This document shows, one piece after another, positions 32,501-40,545 of a stretch of DNA of 60,489 bases (the stretch's first letter is position 1; every line of letters starts with the position of its first letter). This stretch comes from an uncultured Corynebacterium sp. (GTDB lineage: Bacteria > Actinomycetota > Actinomycetes > Mycobacteriales > Mycobacteriaceae). Under the pieces are notes generated by a model. That model was not told where the DNA came from. It was given only the letters and a program-made list of their open reading frames with translations, and did no database searches. The position numbers and the translations under genes were made by a program. The stretch lies in NCBI GenBank assembly GCA_943913645.1, contig CALTYZ010000015.1:1-60489 (forward strand), written 5' to 3'.

Positions 32501-33039
32501 TCGTCCAGGCCCGCAAAGACCTCACCGGCGTTATTGCAGATGTGGATGGGCAGATTCTCACGCTCTTCAGCGAAGCTTGGGCTGATGTTGAGCGTGAGTT
32601 TCCGAACGTGTTTCACACGCTGTTTCCGGGTGGGGAGGCTCGTCTGATCCTCACCGAGCCGTCTGACATGCTTGCCACTGGTATTGAGGTGGAGGCGCGC
32701 CCACCAGGCAAGAAGGTCAAGCGTCTCTCCCTGTTATCAGGTGGGGAGAAGTCACTGACTGCACTGGCATTTCTGGTCGCAATTTTTCGGGCACGGCCCA
32801 GCCCGTTCTACGTCCTTGACGAGGTCGAAGCTGCCCTCGATGACGTCAACTTGCGCCGGCTGATTGCTCTGCTCGAAGAGCTGCGTAAAGATTCCCAGCT
32901 GATCGTGATCACGCATCAGAAACCGACGATGGAAGTAGCCAACGTGCTCTACGGGGTGACCATGCGCGGCGACGGCGTGACGCGGGTGCTGTCGCAGCGC
33001 ATGCAGCCGGCTAGCCCGCCCGCTGCAGCGTCAACGTAG
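29578..33039 (+). CDS. smc: Chromosome segregation ATPase SMC
   Basis: Condensin subunit of 1153 residues. N-terminal ATPase half with Walker A (GPNGSGKSNVVDALAW near 28) and the ISGI-like GIGREMHIIVGQGKL. Two long Ala/Glu/Arg/Gln-rich coiled coils (about 165-480 and 640-900) flank the hinge (about 495-620, with GWAAAGSG). The C-terminal half has the ABC signature LLSGGEKSLTALAFL and Walker B FYVLDEVEAALDD. ScpA and ScpB partners are not in the window. The last 29 bases overlap the convergent META-like gene. Confidence 0.97.
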   Translation: MHLKSLTLKGFKSFASATTMKFEPGICAVVGPNGSGKSNVVDALAWVMGEQGAKNLRGGKMEDVIFAGAGERKPLGRAEVTLTFDNSDHHLPIEYSEVAITRRMFRDGASEYEINGSKARLMDIQELLSDSGIGREMHIIVGQGKLAEILESRPEERRAYIEEAAGVLKHRRRKEKAQRKLAGMQANLDRLTDLTDELGKQLKPLERQAQAAQRAATVQSTLRDARLRIAGYEIVTLRAALEQAAAAATDLSSQVDAATAALEEATAAQESIETQLAAVQPQADQAQQVWFQLSTLTERARATERIAAERASSAGAPVPYSGQDPDELLARAHVADQRQAEAEAASDRADVHLEVVRGKVAEAQAVFDAADREHMARLRAIADRREGLVRLLAQEESHSSALQGAEDEVARLEEAFEESLERAQAAAREAAEAAEKVSQLEAARSPIDEAHAHAVAELDAAKQRLQHVRADQREREREVFTLESRIATLSEQAPKLQARETLEGVVPLAERISAQPGVERALAAALGTHAEALVGQVSTDRIQQLADVERTVLVDPRGGATWRLDTDAPVDWLLDHVTLAPEVTGPVTRLLVDVVLVDNPAEAQRVVEVDPRLRAVTRKGEVIGEGWAAAGSGTTSTVEVSAQIDAANQELGTARGELEALAGTLEGAELAAEDARVGAASAKAALQEHDANIEAWRRDHARLVKQAQAGDTEHAKAIERLNQARERITERAEALAQTRDRLARVEDDPDGVEEPSTAERDQAQQALATVKSTEMEAVLAARSAQQAAEQVAGKGDALRRQAEQERQAKLRHDAHEARRKAKAELASVVATHARELIDRIDNALERATAQRDDLAAQVRDLRAQLEQSRSRVSAARQHLARISDASHAKDVARSQAQVRSDEAEAKVGESLGIAVVDLVAGYTPDEDFDIDAQRARLQQAEKDLRALGKVNPLALEEFQALEERYAFLSTQLADVVQARKDLTGVIADVDGQILTLFSEAWADVEREFPNVFHTLFPGGEARLILTEPSDMLATGIEVEARPPGKKVKRLSLLSGGEKSLTALAFLVAIFRARPSPFYVLDEVEAALDDVNLRRLIALLEELRKDSQLIVITHQKPTMEVANVLYGVTMRGDGVTRVLSQRMQPASPPAAAST

Positions 33040-33463
33040 CGCGCGGGTTGGTGACATTGACTAGTTTGGCGCGATCATTACCGTCGAACGTGACGCTGAC
33101 ATCGCTGGCAAAGACTTCCTGCAAGCGCATTTCGTAGTCCAGCCCCTCGCACGCCATCAGGGTGGTAGGAAGCTCACCCACGACCTTCAACGTCGATGTG
33201 GCTGCATCGGGTGCCAGTACCGAACCAATCCCGTTGCAGGTTCCGGGGGCGCTCACCCGAAAACCGCCGTCAACGCGGTTGAACGACAGAGGTTGATTCT
33301 TGAACGCCGGCTGCGGTATCCACGCCGAATTAACGAGGTCGTCGAGTTGATTCGCGCTCGCGGGGGTGGCGTCCCCGCCAATACTGAGCATTCCGGCAAA
33401 CAGAGGAGGCACGGCAAAAAGGGTGCCTAGGGCGGTGACAAGAGATGAGATTTTGCGATCCAT
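33011..33463 (-). CDS. Secreted META/HslJ-like domain protein
   Basis: Exported protein of 150 residues. A signal peptide (MDRKISSLVTALGTLFAV to ATPASA, cleavage about residue 37) is followed by a single compact domain: SAWIPQPAFKNQPLSF, APGTCNGIGSV and TTLMACEGLDYEMRLQEVF. Two cysteines are positioned like those of META domains, where the motif T.MAC......E..... is typical. The family has roles in surface or stress responses but no enzymatic activity. The promoter-like CATAAT on the minus strand (33470-33475) ends 6 bases before the ATG, suggesting leaderless transcription. Convergent with smc. Confidence 0.75.
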   Translation of the reverse strand: MDRKISSLVTALGTLFAVPPLFAGMLSIGGDATPASANQLDDLVNSAWIPQPAFKNQPLSFNRVDGGFRVSAPGTCNGIGSVLAPDAATSTLKVVGELPTTLMACEGLDYEMRLQEVFASDVSVTFDGNDRAKLVNVTNPRATLTLQRAG

Positions 33464-33555
33464 GCATTAATTATGCCATGAACACACTGCTCAGAGCTAC
33501 CAATCTGCATCTGTGACCAGGTAGTGCGTACCCGCGCGCTCCTGCACCTGGCACT

Positions 33556-35235
33556 ATGGACGACATGGATACCACCATGCTTTGGATCATTATTGCCCTG
33601 ATAGTCATAGCGCTGATCCTGATCGGTGTAGTTGTCGCAGGCAAGCAGCGCAGAAAGTCAAAGACCGTGTCATTTGACAAGGCGGTCGACAACGCTGAGC
33701 CCAAAGCACTCACGCAGCAGGAGAGGTCCGGCAACTACCAGGCAAAAGGTGGTTTCAACTTCGCTCAAGCCGAAATGCAACCTGTCCAAACTAGCCCAGC
33801 ACAACCTGTGTCACGGCCAACGCCGACCCCGCCAGCAGCACCGCAGCCTGCTGCAGCTGCGCCCGAGCCAGCTGTGTCGGAGCCAGTCGTGCCCGAGGCG
33901 GCTGCAGATGACCCGGTCGAATCGCTGCCCCCGGTCGACGAGGTTGTGGCACCAGATGATCCGGGCGTCGAAAAGCGAACTGCCCCTGAAACCCCGCACA
34001 CCGCACCGCACCACCAGCGCCCACACGATGCACAGCCAACACAGTCAGCTGCAGCAACTAGCCAGGACTCCAATGCCGATGATATTGAGTCCGCTGACGT
34101 ATCGGAACTTGACCAGGCACCGGACCAGCCCCCCACCGACCCCCAGGTGAGCGAGGCCCAACTCGAAGCAGAGGCCGAGGATGCCGCACATGCTGCTGCA
34201 GTCACTGCAGCAGGCGCACAGGAGGCACGCCAGACCGATGCGGTCGTTTCCGATGAGGCAATCATTACCGAGCCGGCCCCTGCCGGAGAAGTCGCTCCGC
34301 AGATTGAGGAAATTGCGCCCGCTGCAGGGCGAATCGGCAAACTACGTGGGCGTCTTTCCCGGTCCCAAAACGCGATTGGGCAGGGACTGCTCGGCATTCT
34401 CACCGCCGGAGAACTGGATGAAGATGCGTGGGAAGAAATTGAAGACACGCTCATCATGGCGGACCTCGGCGCGGGGTTGACCATGCAGGTGACGGAAAAC
34501 CTGCGCGAAAAGATTGCCGAGCGCGGCGTGTCTACCGAAGCCGAAGCGCGCGCCATGTTGCGCGAAACACTCGTTGAGGCAGGACGGCCGGAGATGGATC
34601 GCTCCATCAAGGCAATGCCAAACGAGGGAAAACCAGCGGTGATTCTGGTCGTTGGGGTCAACGGCACAGGCAAGACGACGACTACGGGCAAGCTTGCACG
34701 CGTCTTAGTATCAATGGGGCACTCGGTGGTGTTGGGGGCAGCCGATACATTTCGTGCTGCGGCGGCCGACCAGCTCGAGACATGGGGCCGACGAGTCGGT
34801 GCGTCCACGGTGCGTGGACGTGAAGGAGCAGACCCGGCCTCGGTTGCCTTTGACGCCGTGGCCACTGGCGTGAACCAGGGCGCTGATGTGGTCTTGGTTG
34901 ATACGGCTGGGCGCCTGCACACCGCCACAGGTCTCATGGATCAATTAGGCAAAGTCAAACGTGTGGTGGAAAAGAAGGCACATGTGGATGAGGTGCTACT
35001 TGTACTCGATGCCACTGTTGGGCAAAACGGAATCACCCAGGCACGTGTGTTCCGTGACGTTGTCGATATCACCGGGGTTGTCCTGACCAAACTCGACGGC
35101 ACCGCGAAGGGAGGCATTGTGTTTCAGGTCCAAGAAGAGCTCGGTGTGCCGGTTAAACTGGTCGGACTTGGGGAAGGCGCGGATGACCTCGCGCCCTTCG
35201 AGGTGGAAAGCTTTGTCGACGCACTCCTCGGCTAA
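33556..35235 (+). CDS. ftsY: Signal recognition particle receptor FtsY
   Basis: GTPase receptor that docks the ribosome-SRP complex at the membrane. 559 residues. An N-terminal membrane segment (about 8-28, LWIIIALIVIALILIGVVVAG) is followed by a disordered Pro/Ala/Glu/Asp-rich region to about 270, then the N and G domains: P-loop GVNGTGKTTTTGKLAR near 366, ADTFRAAAADQLETW, VLVDTAGRL, and TKLDGTAKGG. The long acidic linker is usual for actinobacterial FtsY. ATG 33565 is a possible alternative start. ffh follows 86 bases downstream. Confidence 0.96.
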   Translation: MDDMDTTMLWIIIALIVIALILIGVVVAGKQRRKSKTVSFDKAVDNAEPKALTQQERSGNYQAKGGFNFAQAEMQPVQTSPAQPVSRPTPTPPAAPQPAAAAPEPAVSEPVVPEAAADDPVESLPPVDEVVAPDDPGVEKRTAPETPHTAPHHQRPHDAQPTQSAAATSQDSNADDIESADVSELDQAPDQPPTDPQVSEAQLEAEAEDAAHAAAVTAAGAQEARQTDAVVSDEAIITEPAPAGEVAPQIEEIAPAAGRIGKLRGRLSRSQNAIGQGLLGILTAGELDEDAWEEIEDTLIMADLGAGLTMQVTENLREKIAERGVSTEAEARAMLRETLVEAGRPEMDRSIKAMPNEGKPAVILVVGVNGTGKTTTTGKLARVLVSMGHSVVLGAADTFRAAAADQLETWGRRVGASTVRGREGADPASVAFDAVATGVNQGADVVLVDTAGRLHTATGLMDQLGKVKRVVEKKAHVDEVLLVLDATVGQNGITQARVFRDVVDITGVVLTKLDGTAKGGIVFQVQEELGVPVKLVGLGEGADDLAPFEVESFVDALLG

Positions 35236-35270
35236 CCTTCAAGGGTTATCAGCCGACGGGTCTGCCGCGC

Positions 35271-35276
35271 TAGGCT
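35271..35276 (+). promoter_or_regulatory. -10 element TAGGCT of ffh
   Basis: TAGGCT lies 51 bases before the ffh GTG, leaving a leader of about 38 bases that carries AGGAGA (35309-35314). A short TAACC/GGTTA inverted repeat (35233-35248) overlaps the ftsY stop but has no T-run. Confidence 0.45.
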
Positions 35277-35321
35277 TAGTACGCGCAAATCAATCCGCAA
35301 CACCCGACAGGAGAGCGTGAC

Positions 35322-36950
35322 GTGTTTGAGTCTTTGTCTGACCGTTTGCAAACAGCCCTTGGCGGTCTGCGAGGAAAAGGCAAACTCACTGAAGCCGACA
35401 TCAACGCCACTGCGCGCGAGATCCGAATCGCGCTGCTTGAAGCGGATGTTTCGCTGCCCGTCGTTCGCGAGTTCATCAAACGGGTCAAAGAGCGTGCCCT
35501 CGGAGCAGATGTTTCTGAAGCGCTCAACCCGGCACAGCAAGTCGTCAAAATCGTCGACGAAGAGCTCACCGCCATCCTCGGTGGTGAAACGCGGCGTCTC
35601 AATCTGGCGAAGACCCCGCCAACAGTAATCATGCTGGCTGGCCTGCAGGGTGCAGGTAAGACCACGTTGGCGGGCAAGCTGGCTCGCCACTTATCCAATC
35701 AGGGCCACACACCGATCTTGGTGGCCTGTGATTTGCAGCGTCCAGGCGCGGTCCAGCAGCTGCAAATCGTTGGGGACCGGGCTGGGGTGCCGACGTTCGC
35801 GCCCGACCCGGGCACGTCGCTAGCTTCGCATGAGCACGAGATGGGCACCTCCCACGGCGATCCCGTAGCGGTTGCTCAAGACGGTGTGGACTATGCCCGG
35901 CAGCACAAACACGATGTGGTGATCATTGACACCGCTGGTCGGCTCGGCATCGATGAAACGTTGATGACGCAGGCCCGCAATATTCGCGAAGCGGTCAACC
36001 CGGACGAGGTCTTGTTCGTCATCGATGCGATGATCGGCCAGGACGCGGTGACGACTGCCCAGGCGTTCGCAGACGGCGTTGATTTCACCGGTGTCGTACT
36101 CACCAAGCTCGATGGCGATGCCCGCGGCGGTGCTGCACTGTCCATTCGTGAAGTCACCGGCAAACCAATTCTGTTCGCCTCGACCGGTGAGAAGCTTGAG
36201 GATTTCGACGTTTTCCACCCCGACCGGATGTCTAGCCGCATCCTCGGGATGGGGGACCTGCTTTCGCTGATTGAGCAGGCAGAGACCATGTTCAATCAGC
36301 AGGAGGCGGAAGCCGCTGCGAGCAAACTGGGCACCGGTGAGCTCACGCTCGAGGATTTCTTAGACCAGTTGCTCATGGTTCGCCGCATGGGGCCAATCGG
36401 CAACCTGTTGAAGATGATGCCGGGCGGCAAGGCCATGAATGAGATGGCGGACATGGTCGATGAGAAACAGCTCGACCGGATCCAGGCGATCATCCGCGGT
36501 ATGACGCCGCAGGAGCGCAATGATCCTAAGATTTTGAACGCTTCGCGCCGTAAGCGCATCGCCAACGGCTCGGGTGTGTCTGTCTCTGAGGTCAACCAGC
36601 TCGTTGACCGCTTCTTCGAGGCGAAGAAGATGATGGAGCAAATGGCGAACCAGTTTGGTTTGCCCGGGATGCCAGGTATGCGCGGCGGGCGTTCCGCGAC
36701 GAAGAAGGCACCAAAAGGCCGCAAAGGAAAAAACGGCAAACGCAAACCGCCGAAGAAGCGCGGCGGGGCAAAACCAGCAATGCCCGGAATGCCCACTATG
36801 CCCGGTCTGCCGGGTGGACCGGGCGGTGGCATGCCCGATATGGATCAGCTCCAGCAGCTCCAGCAGCAGCTTGGTGGTGCCGGAGGCTTTGATCTGAGCA
36901 ATCTCGATTTTGAGCAGGCCATGAAGCGCCAGGGAAAGAAGCGCTTCTAG
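35322..36950 (+). CDS. ffh: Signal recognition particle protein Ffh
   Basis: SRP54 GTPase that binds 4.5S RNA and signal sequences, 542 residues. N and G domains: P-loop AGLQGAGKTTLAGKLARH near 106, IDTAGRLGIDE and TKLDGDARGG. The M domain from about 300 has the RNA-binding SGVSVSEVNQLVDRFFEAKK and is followed by a long Met/Gly/Pro/Lys-rich tail (from about 445, MPGMRGGRS and MPGLPGGPGG) ending FEQAMKRQGKKRF. The tail lengthens the protein beyond the E. coli form and is typical of actinobacteria. GTG start with AGGAGA 7 bases away. The SRP RNA gene is not in the window. Confidence 0.97.
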   Translation: MFESLSDRLQTALGGLRGKGKLTEADINATAREIRIALLEADVSLPVVREFIKRVKERALGADVSEALNPAQQVVKIVDEELTAILGGETRRLNLAKTPPTVIMLAGLQGAGKTTLAGKLARHLSNQGHTPILVACDLQRPGAVQQLQIVGDRAGVPTFAPDPGTSLASHEHEMGTSHGDPVAVAQDGVDYARQHKHDVVIIDTAGRLGIDETLMTQARNIREAVNPDEVLFVIDAMIGQDAVTTAQAFADGVDFTGVVLTKLDGDARGGAALSIREVTGKPILFASTGEKLEDFDVFHPDRMSSRILGMGDLLSLIEQAETMFNQQEAEAAASKLGTGELTLEDFLDQLLMVRRMGPIGNLLKMMPGGKAMNEMADMVDEKQLDRIQAIIRGMTPQERNDPKILNASRRKRIANGSGVSVSEVNQLVDRFFEAKKMMEQMANQFGLPGMPGMRGGRSATKKAPKGRKGKNGKRKPPKKRGGAKPAMPGMPTMPGLPGGPGGGMPDMDQLQQLQQQLGGAGGFDLSNLDFEQAMKRQGKKRF

Positions 36951-36954
36951 CCTT

Positions 36955-39072
36955 CTAGCTGGTGTAGGCGACTCCTAGCTCGTCGAACAGTGGGCGGATC
37001 TCATCCCACAGCAGCGGTACGAGCGACTCGGCGTATGCATTGGAGAGGTGGTTCTGGTCGCGGTAGATGTAGACGTTGCCGATCGCGGGCGGGCAGAGCT
37101 TCTCATCGCAGTACCAGTCGGATGTGTCCACACTGAACATCCCGTCGGTCCCGTCGAGGTAGTCGGCTGCCGGGTCGGTGGGGGCATAGGCGTCTGCCCG
37201 GGGGATTGCGCAGTCCTCGAACGCTTCGCCTGCGAGCAAGCAAAGGTTTGGATCCATCGGGTCACCCGCGCCATCGAAAATCCATGGGTTGTCTCGCAGG
37301 CCCATGAACGGAATTCCTTGCTCACGCAAGGCCTCCCAGAAGCCCACGTAGCTTGGGGGCACTTGATCGACAGTCATGACTGCGTCTCCGGCGGATCCTT
37401 CTGGACGCGTCGACGTTGAGATGACCAGGTCGGGCTGGAGGGCGGCGATGCGCTCAAACGCGTTGACTGACCACTCGGCACAGGTAGGCGAGGTAACTGT
37501 TTCGTCGATCTCACCAAGCACGATCGGGCACTCTTGGCGGACAAAGGGCAGCACTTTGAAGCCATGCTCTTTGCCAAGTTCATCAAGTGGGATGCCCAGT
37601 GGCTCGACATGTGAACCACCGGCGAGCACAACTGTCGTCGTCGCGTTTGGGTCGCCGTAGACACAGTCTTCGCCGGCAAATTCGTCCGCGCCTTGGGGGA
37701 TGTAGATCATGCAGTGCTCTCCGATCGGCGGGAAAATTCCGCCGATGAGTTTGAGATTGGGTTGCGGGCGCGTTTGCGGTGCCTCAGCGCCTACGAGCAC
37801 TCTCGCACCCGGGTAGGTCGCTGGGTCAAGCGGTCGGCTAGCAATCCGGACCTCATTGTCCCAGTAGGGTTTCACCGACAAGGTCACGATTGCCAGGGCA
37901 GCTACCAGTACGCCACCGAGTGCTCGTGCGGTGCCAGCTGGGGTGCGCAGTATGTTTTGTGCTTTGGCTACTGGGCGGTCGAGTGCTGTCGGTCGGGGGC
38001 TGTGTTGGCGTAGTGGCTCTTCGATGACGAGATGCGTCACGTGCGCCAAGACGAGTGAGGTTGCAATCACCATGAAGCCGATGAACGCCGGGGGAGTCTC
38101 ATATCGCCCGATCGCGGTGGCGAGGATTAACAGCGGCCAATGCCAGAGGTAGAGCGCATAGGCAATATTGCCGAGCCACGAAAAGAGGGGCGAGGCGAGC
38201 ATGCGTGATACCGGGTTTGTTTCCGTACTGAGGATGACTAGCGCTGCGCCGGCCAGCGGCAACAGCGCGAGCGGGCCGGGAAAGGCGAAGGTGTCGCGGA
38301 TGACAAAGCCAGTGATGGCGATCATCAGCACCCCAAGGCCGGCGGTGATGGTGGAGGCACCGTTCGACAGCGTCGTCTTGCGTGGCAATAACGCCAGCAG
38401 CGCGCCAAGACTCATTTCCCATGCGCGCGAAAACGTGGAGTAGTAGTTCTGGGGAGTCCCAACCAGACCGAAGCGAGACGCCCAGATAAAAGACGCGACC
38501 GTGATCACTGTCAGCAGAACAATGACTGCAGTGCGCGCTTTGCGCGGATCAACGCGGGTTTTCGTAATAAGCCAGGCCACGAGAGTCGCGAGCAGGATGG
38601 CAAAGAGGTAGAACTGGCCCTGCACACTCATAGACCACAAGTGCTGCAGTGGTGAGACGTCTACGCTGGCGGCCGCGTACGCTGCGTCTTGGCGTATGAG
38701 CTGCCAGTTTTGGTAGTAGAGCATGGAGGCGGTGAACTGCCTTGCGAGATCGACCGTCAGCAGCTGCGGAACGAGGAAGTAGACGGCGGCCAGCGTGGAC
38801 ACCAGCACGACAGCGAGGGTAGGTACAAGGCGGCGCACCGTGCGCCAGAATGGCCACCATGGGTTGAGTGAAGGGTGAGGCCGTAGCGCGTACCGGATTT
38901 GGCTTCCGAGGAAGAAGTAGCCGGACAAGAGCAGGAAGACATCCACACCCCCGGAAACACGGCCGACAAAGACGTGGAATACCACTACAAGTGCGATCGC
39001 GAAGCCGCGCAAACCGTCCAGGTCGAAACGGTATGACGACGCGCCCGATCGAGCTGGCGCCGGATGAGTCAT
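36955..39072 (-). CDS. Acyltransferase 3 fused to an SGNH domain (OafA-like)
   Basis: Membrane-bound O-acyltransferase of 705 residues. Residues 14-380 form the AT3 domain with about 10 membrane helices; the DGLRGFAIALVVVFHV motif holds the conserved His and GGVDVFLLLSGYF follows. After an 11th helix comes an extracytoplasmic SGNH domain (about 420-705) with GGSHVEPLG (block I) and RDQNHLSNAYAESL (block V, Asp and His). Such proteins acetylate or acylate surface glycans or lipids outside the cell; corynebacteria use related enzymes on mycolate-linked material. The substrate here is unknown. The start at 39072 fits leaderless spacing and removes 12 upstream residues. Confidence 0.88.
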   Translation of the reverse strand: MTHPAPARSGASSYRFDLDGLRGFAIALVVVFHVFVGRVSGGVDVFLLLSGYFFLGSQIRYALRPHPSLNPWWPFWRTVRRLVPTLAVVLVSTLAAVYFLVPQLLTVDLARQFTASMLYYQNWQLIRQDAAYAAASVDVSPLQHLWSMSVQGQFYLFAILLATLVAWLITKTRVDPRKARTAVIVLLTVITVASFIWASRFGLVGTPQNYYSTFSRAWEMSLGALLALLPRKTTLSNGASTITAGLGVLMIAITGFVIRDTFAFPGPLALLPLAGAALVILSTETNPVSRMLASPLFSWLGNIAYALYLWHWPLLILATAIGRYETPPAFIGFMVIATSLVLAHVTHLVIEEPLRQHSPRPTALDRPVAKAQNILRTPAGTARALGGVLVAALAIVTLSVKPYWDNEVRIASRPLDPATYPGARVLVGAEAPQTRPQPNLKLIGGIFPPIGEHCMIYIPQGADEFAGEDCVYGDPNATTTVVLAGGSHVEPLGIPLDELGKEHGFKVLPFVRQECPIVLGEIDETVTSPTCAEWSVNAFERIAALQPDLVISTSTRPEGSAGDAVMTVDQVPPSYVGFWEALREQGIPFMGLRDNPWIFDGAGDPMDPNLCLLAGEAFEDCAIPRADAYAPTDPAADYLDGTDGMFSVDTSDWYCDEKLCPPAIGNVYIYRDQNHLSNAYAESLVPLLWDEIRPLFDELGVAYTS

Positions 39073-39403
39073 GGGCGTGAGGATACCCCAGCGATCAGGC
39101 GTCGCCAATCAAGTTGACGGGTTGCGACAATGAGGCAGGAGGTTGACAGTTTGGAGCAGATGTATTGCCAAGGTAACGTTGAACTGGTTATCCGCCCACC
39201 TGCGCGTTGGGAAGGCTTACACCGGCGTCGATGCCGGGATGTCTTGAGTGGATAGCGCACTGCGTCCGAGTCGGATTCGACCCGCGTAATATATTCGCGG
39301 TATCGGTCGGCCAGTCACACGCAGGGAAAACTCGAAGGGTTGAACCGGCTCGTTGATCCGCAACGAGTGTCCGCACTGCCCGGTGACCAGAAGGAATGAA
39401 AGC
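39073..39403 (+). promoter_or_regulatory. Upstream region of rpsP, 331 bases
   Basis: No gene is supported here. TATCCT on the minus strand (39080-39085) ends 7 bases before the acyltransferase ATG and is its leaderless -10. TAATAT (39287-39292), overlapping TATATT, flanked by CCGCG and CGCGG, is the likely -10 of rpsP, giving a leader of about 100 bases. TTGACA occurs at 39143-39148 without a well-spaced partner. AAGGAA (39391-39396) is the rpsP ribosome binding site. Confidence 0.5.
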
Positions 39404-39973
39404 ATGGCTGTAAAGATCAAGCTGCAGCGGATGGGTAAAATCCGCACCCCGCAATATCGTGTCGTTATCGCCGATGCGCGTACTCGCCGCGATGGCCGCA
39501 TCATTGAAAATATCGGTATCTACCACCCGAAGGAAGAACCCTCGCTGATCCGTATTGATTCGGAGCGCGCGCAGTATTGGTTGGGTGTTGGCGCGCAGCC
39601 GACCGAGCCGGTGCTTGCATTGTTGAAGGTGACCGGCGATTGGCAGAAGCACAAGGGCATCGAAGGCACCGAGGGCAGCCTCCAGGTGGCTGAGGAGAAA
39701 CCGTCCAAGCTTGACCTGTTTAACCAGGCCCTGGAAGAGGCCAACAATGGCCCAACCGCAGAGGCGATCACCGAGAAGCGCCGGAAGGCTAAGGAGGACG
39801 CTGAGGCGAAGGCTGCTGCGGAAGCTGAAGCTGCCGCCAAGGCCGCAGCGGATGAGGAGGCGAGCAAGGCTGCTGAAGCCGATGCTGCAGAATCCAGCGA
39901 TGCGGCTTCAACCGACACTGACGACACCGACGCTGCCGAAGAGGACGCTGACGCGAAGTCTGACGACAACTAG
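39404..39973 (+). CDS. rpsP: Ribosomal protein bS16 with a long acidic tail
   Basis: Small-subunit protein of 189 residues. The bS16 core (about 1-85) begins AVKIKLQRMGKIRTPQYRVV and includes RDGRIIENIGIYHP and RAQYWLGVGAQPTEPV. The remaining 100 residues are Ala/Glu/Lys/Asp-rich and probably disordered, longer than most bS16 tails. AAGGAA precedes the ATG by 7 bases. An intrinsic terminator follows, separating it from rimM, which has its own promoter. Confidence 0.96.
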   Translation: MAVKIKLQRMGKIRTPQYRVVIADARTRRDGRIIENIGIYHPKEEPSLIRIDSERAQYWLGVGAQPTEPVLALLKVTGDWQKHKGIEGTEGSLQVAEEKPSKLDLFNQALEEANNGPTAEAITEKRRKAKEDAEAKAAAEAEAAAKAAADEEASKAAEADAAESSDAASTDTDDTDAAEEDADAKSDDN

Positions 39974-39986
39974 CGTTTGGCTTCCC

Positions 39987-40023
39987 AAGTGCCCAGCGGT
40001 TTCGTTGGGCACTTTTGCTTTTT
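39987..40023 (+). terminator. Intrinsic terminator after rpsP
   Basis: AAGTGCCCA (39987-39995) pairs with TGGGCACTT (40006-40014) around a 10-base loop, followed by TTTTGCTTTTT. Confidence 0.88.
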
Positions 40024-40031
40024 GACGCTGG

Positions 40032-40037
40032 TAGCCT
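40032..40037 (+). promoter_or_regulatory. -10 element TAGCCT of rimM, leaderless type
   Basis: TAGCCT ends 7 bases before the rimM ATG, just after the rpsP terminator. The identical hexamer and spacing precede the small gene at 21560. Confidence 0.55.
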
Positions 40038-40044
40038 TGCCCGC

Positions 40045-40545
40045 ATGCAATTACTCATCGGCCGGGTGGTGAAGTCGCATGGAATTAAAGGCGAGGTTGC
40101 TGTCGAAGTCACTACCGACGAGGCAGATCTGCGGTTTGCTGTCGGCGAGGTGTTGCACGGCGTGCAGGCAGGCAAGGATACTGAGCTGACGATCAAGACG
40201 GTGCGCCCCCACCAGCGACGACTACTGATCAGCTTCGAGGAGATCCCTGATCGCACCGCAGCCGACAGCCTGCGAGGTATGCAATTTTTTGCTGCACCCC
40301 TTGCGCGCGATGAGGATTCGGATGAGTACTACGACCATGAGCTTATCGGCCTTCACGTAGTCCAGGATGGCGACCACATTGGGAAGGTTACGGGGGTGAT
40401 GGATACACCGAATCGGAAGATTCTCGAGGTGGCCTACGGTGAGCGTGAGGTACTCGTCCCGTTCGTGTTGGAGATTGTCCCCGAGGTCAACCTCCAAGAC
40501 GGTTTTCTCGTCATTACTCCGCCGGAGGGCTTGCTTGAACTATGA
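40045..40545 (+). CDS. rimM: Ribosome maturation factor RimM
   Basis: Assists 30S assembly near S19, 166 residues. The N-terminal barrel (LLIGRVVKSHGIKGEVAVEV) and the PRC-type C-terminal domain (YDHELIGLHVVQDGDHIGKV, REVLVPFVLEIVPEVNL) are complete. The frame runs upstream to 40015, but the ATG at 40045 begins the conserved sequence at leaderless spacing. The stop codon shares ATGA with trmD. Confidence 0.95.
   Translation: MQLLIGRVVKSHGIKGEVAVEVTTDEADLRFAVGEVLHGVQAGKDTELTIKTVRPHQRRLLISFEEIPDRTAADSLRGMQFFAAPLARDEDSDEYYDHELIGLHVVQDGDHIGKVTGVMDTPNRKILEVAYGEREVLVPFVLEIVPEVNLQDGFLVITPPEGLLEL

Noticed and set aside
33765..34937. 390-residue minus-strand frame opposite ftsY
   Set aside because: It is a Ser/Ala/Thr-rich reflection of the acidic FtsY linker and G domain; it has no domain of its own.
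35230..35253. TAACC/GGTTA hairpin after ftsY as a terminator
   Set aside because: Short stem, no T-run, and ffh follows with its own -10; not enough for a call.
39188..39652. Frames on the minus strand across the rpsP upstream region
   Set aside because: They run into the certain rpsP gene on the other strand and have no promoter or ribosome binding site.
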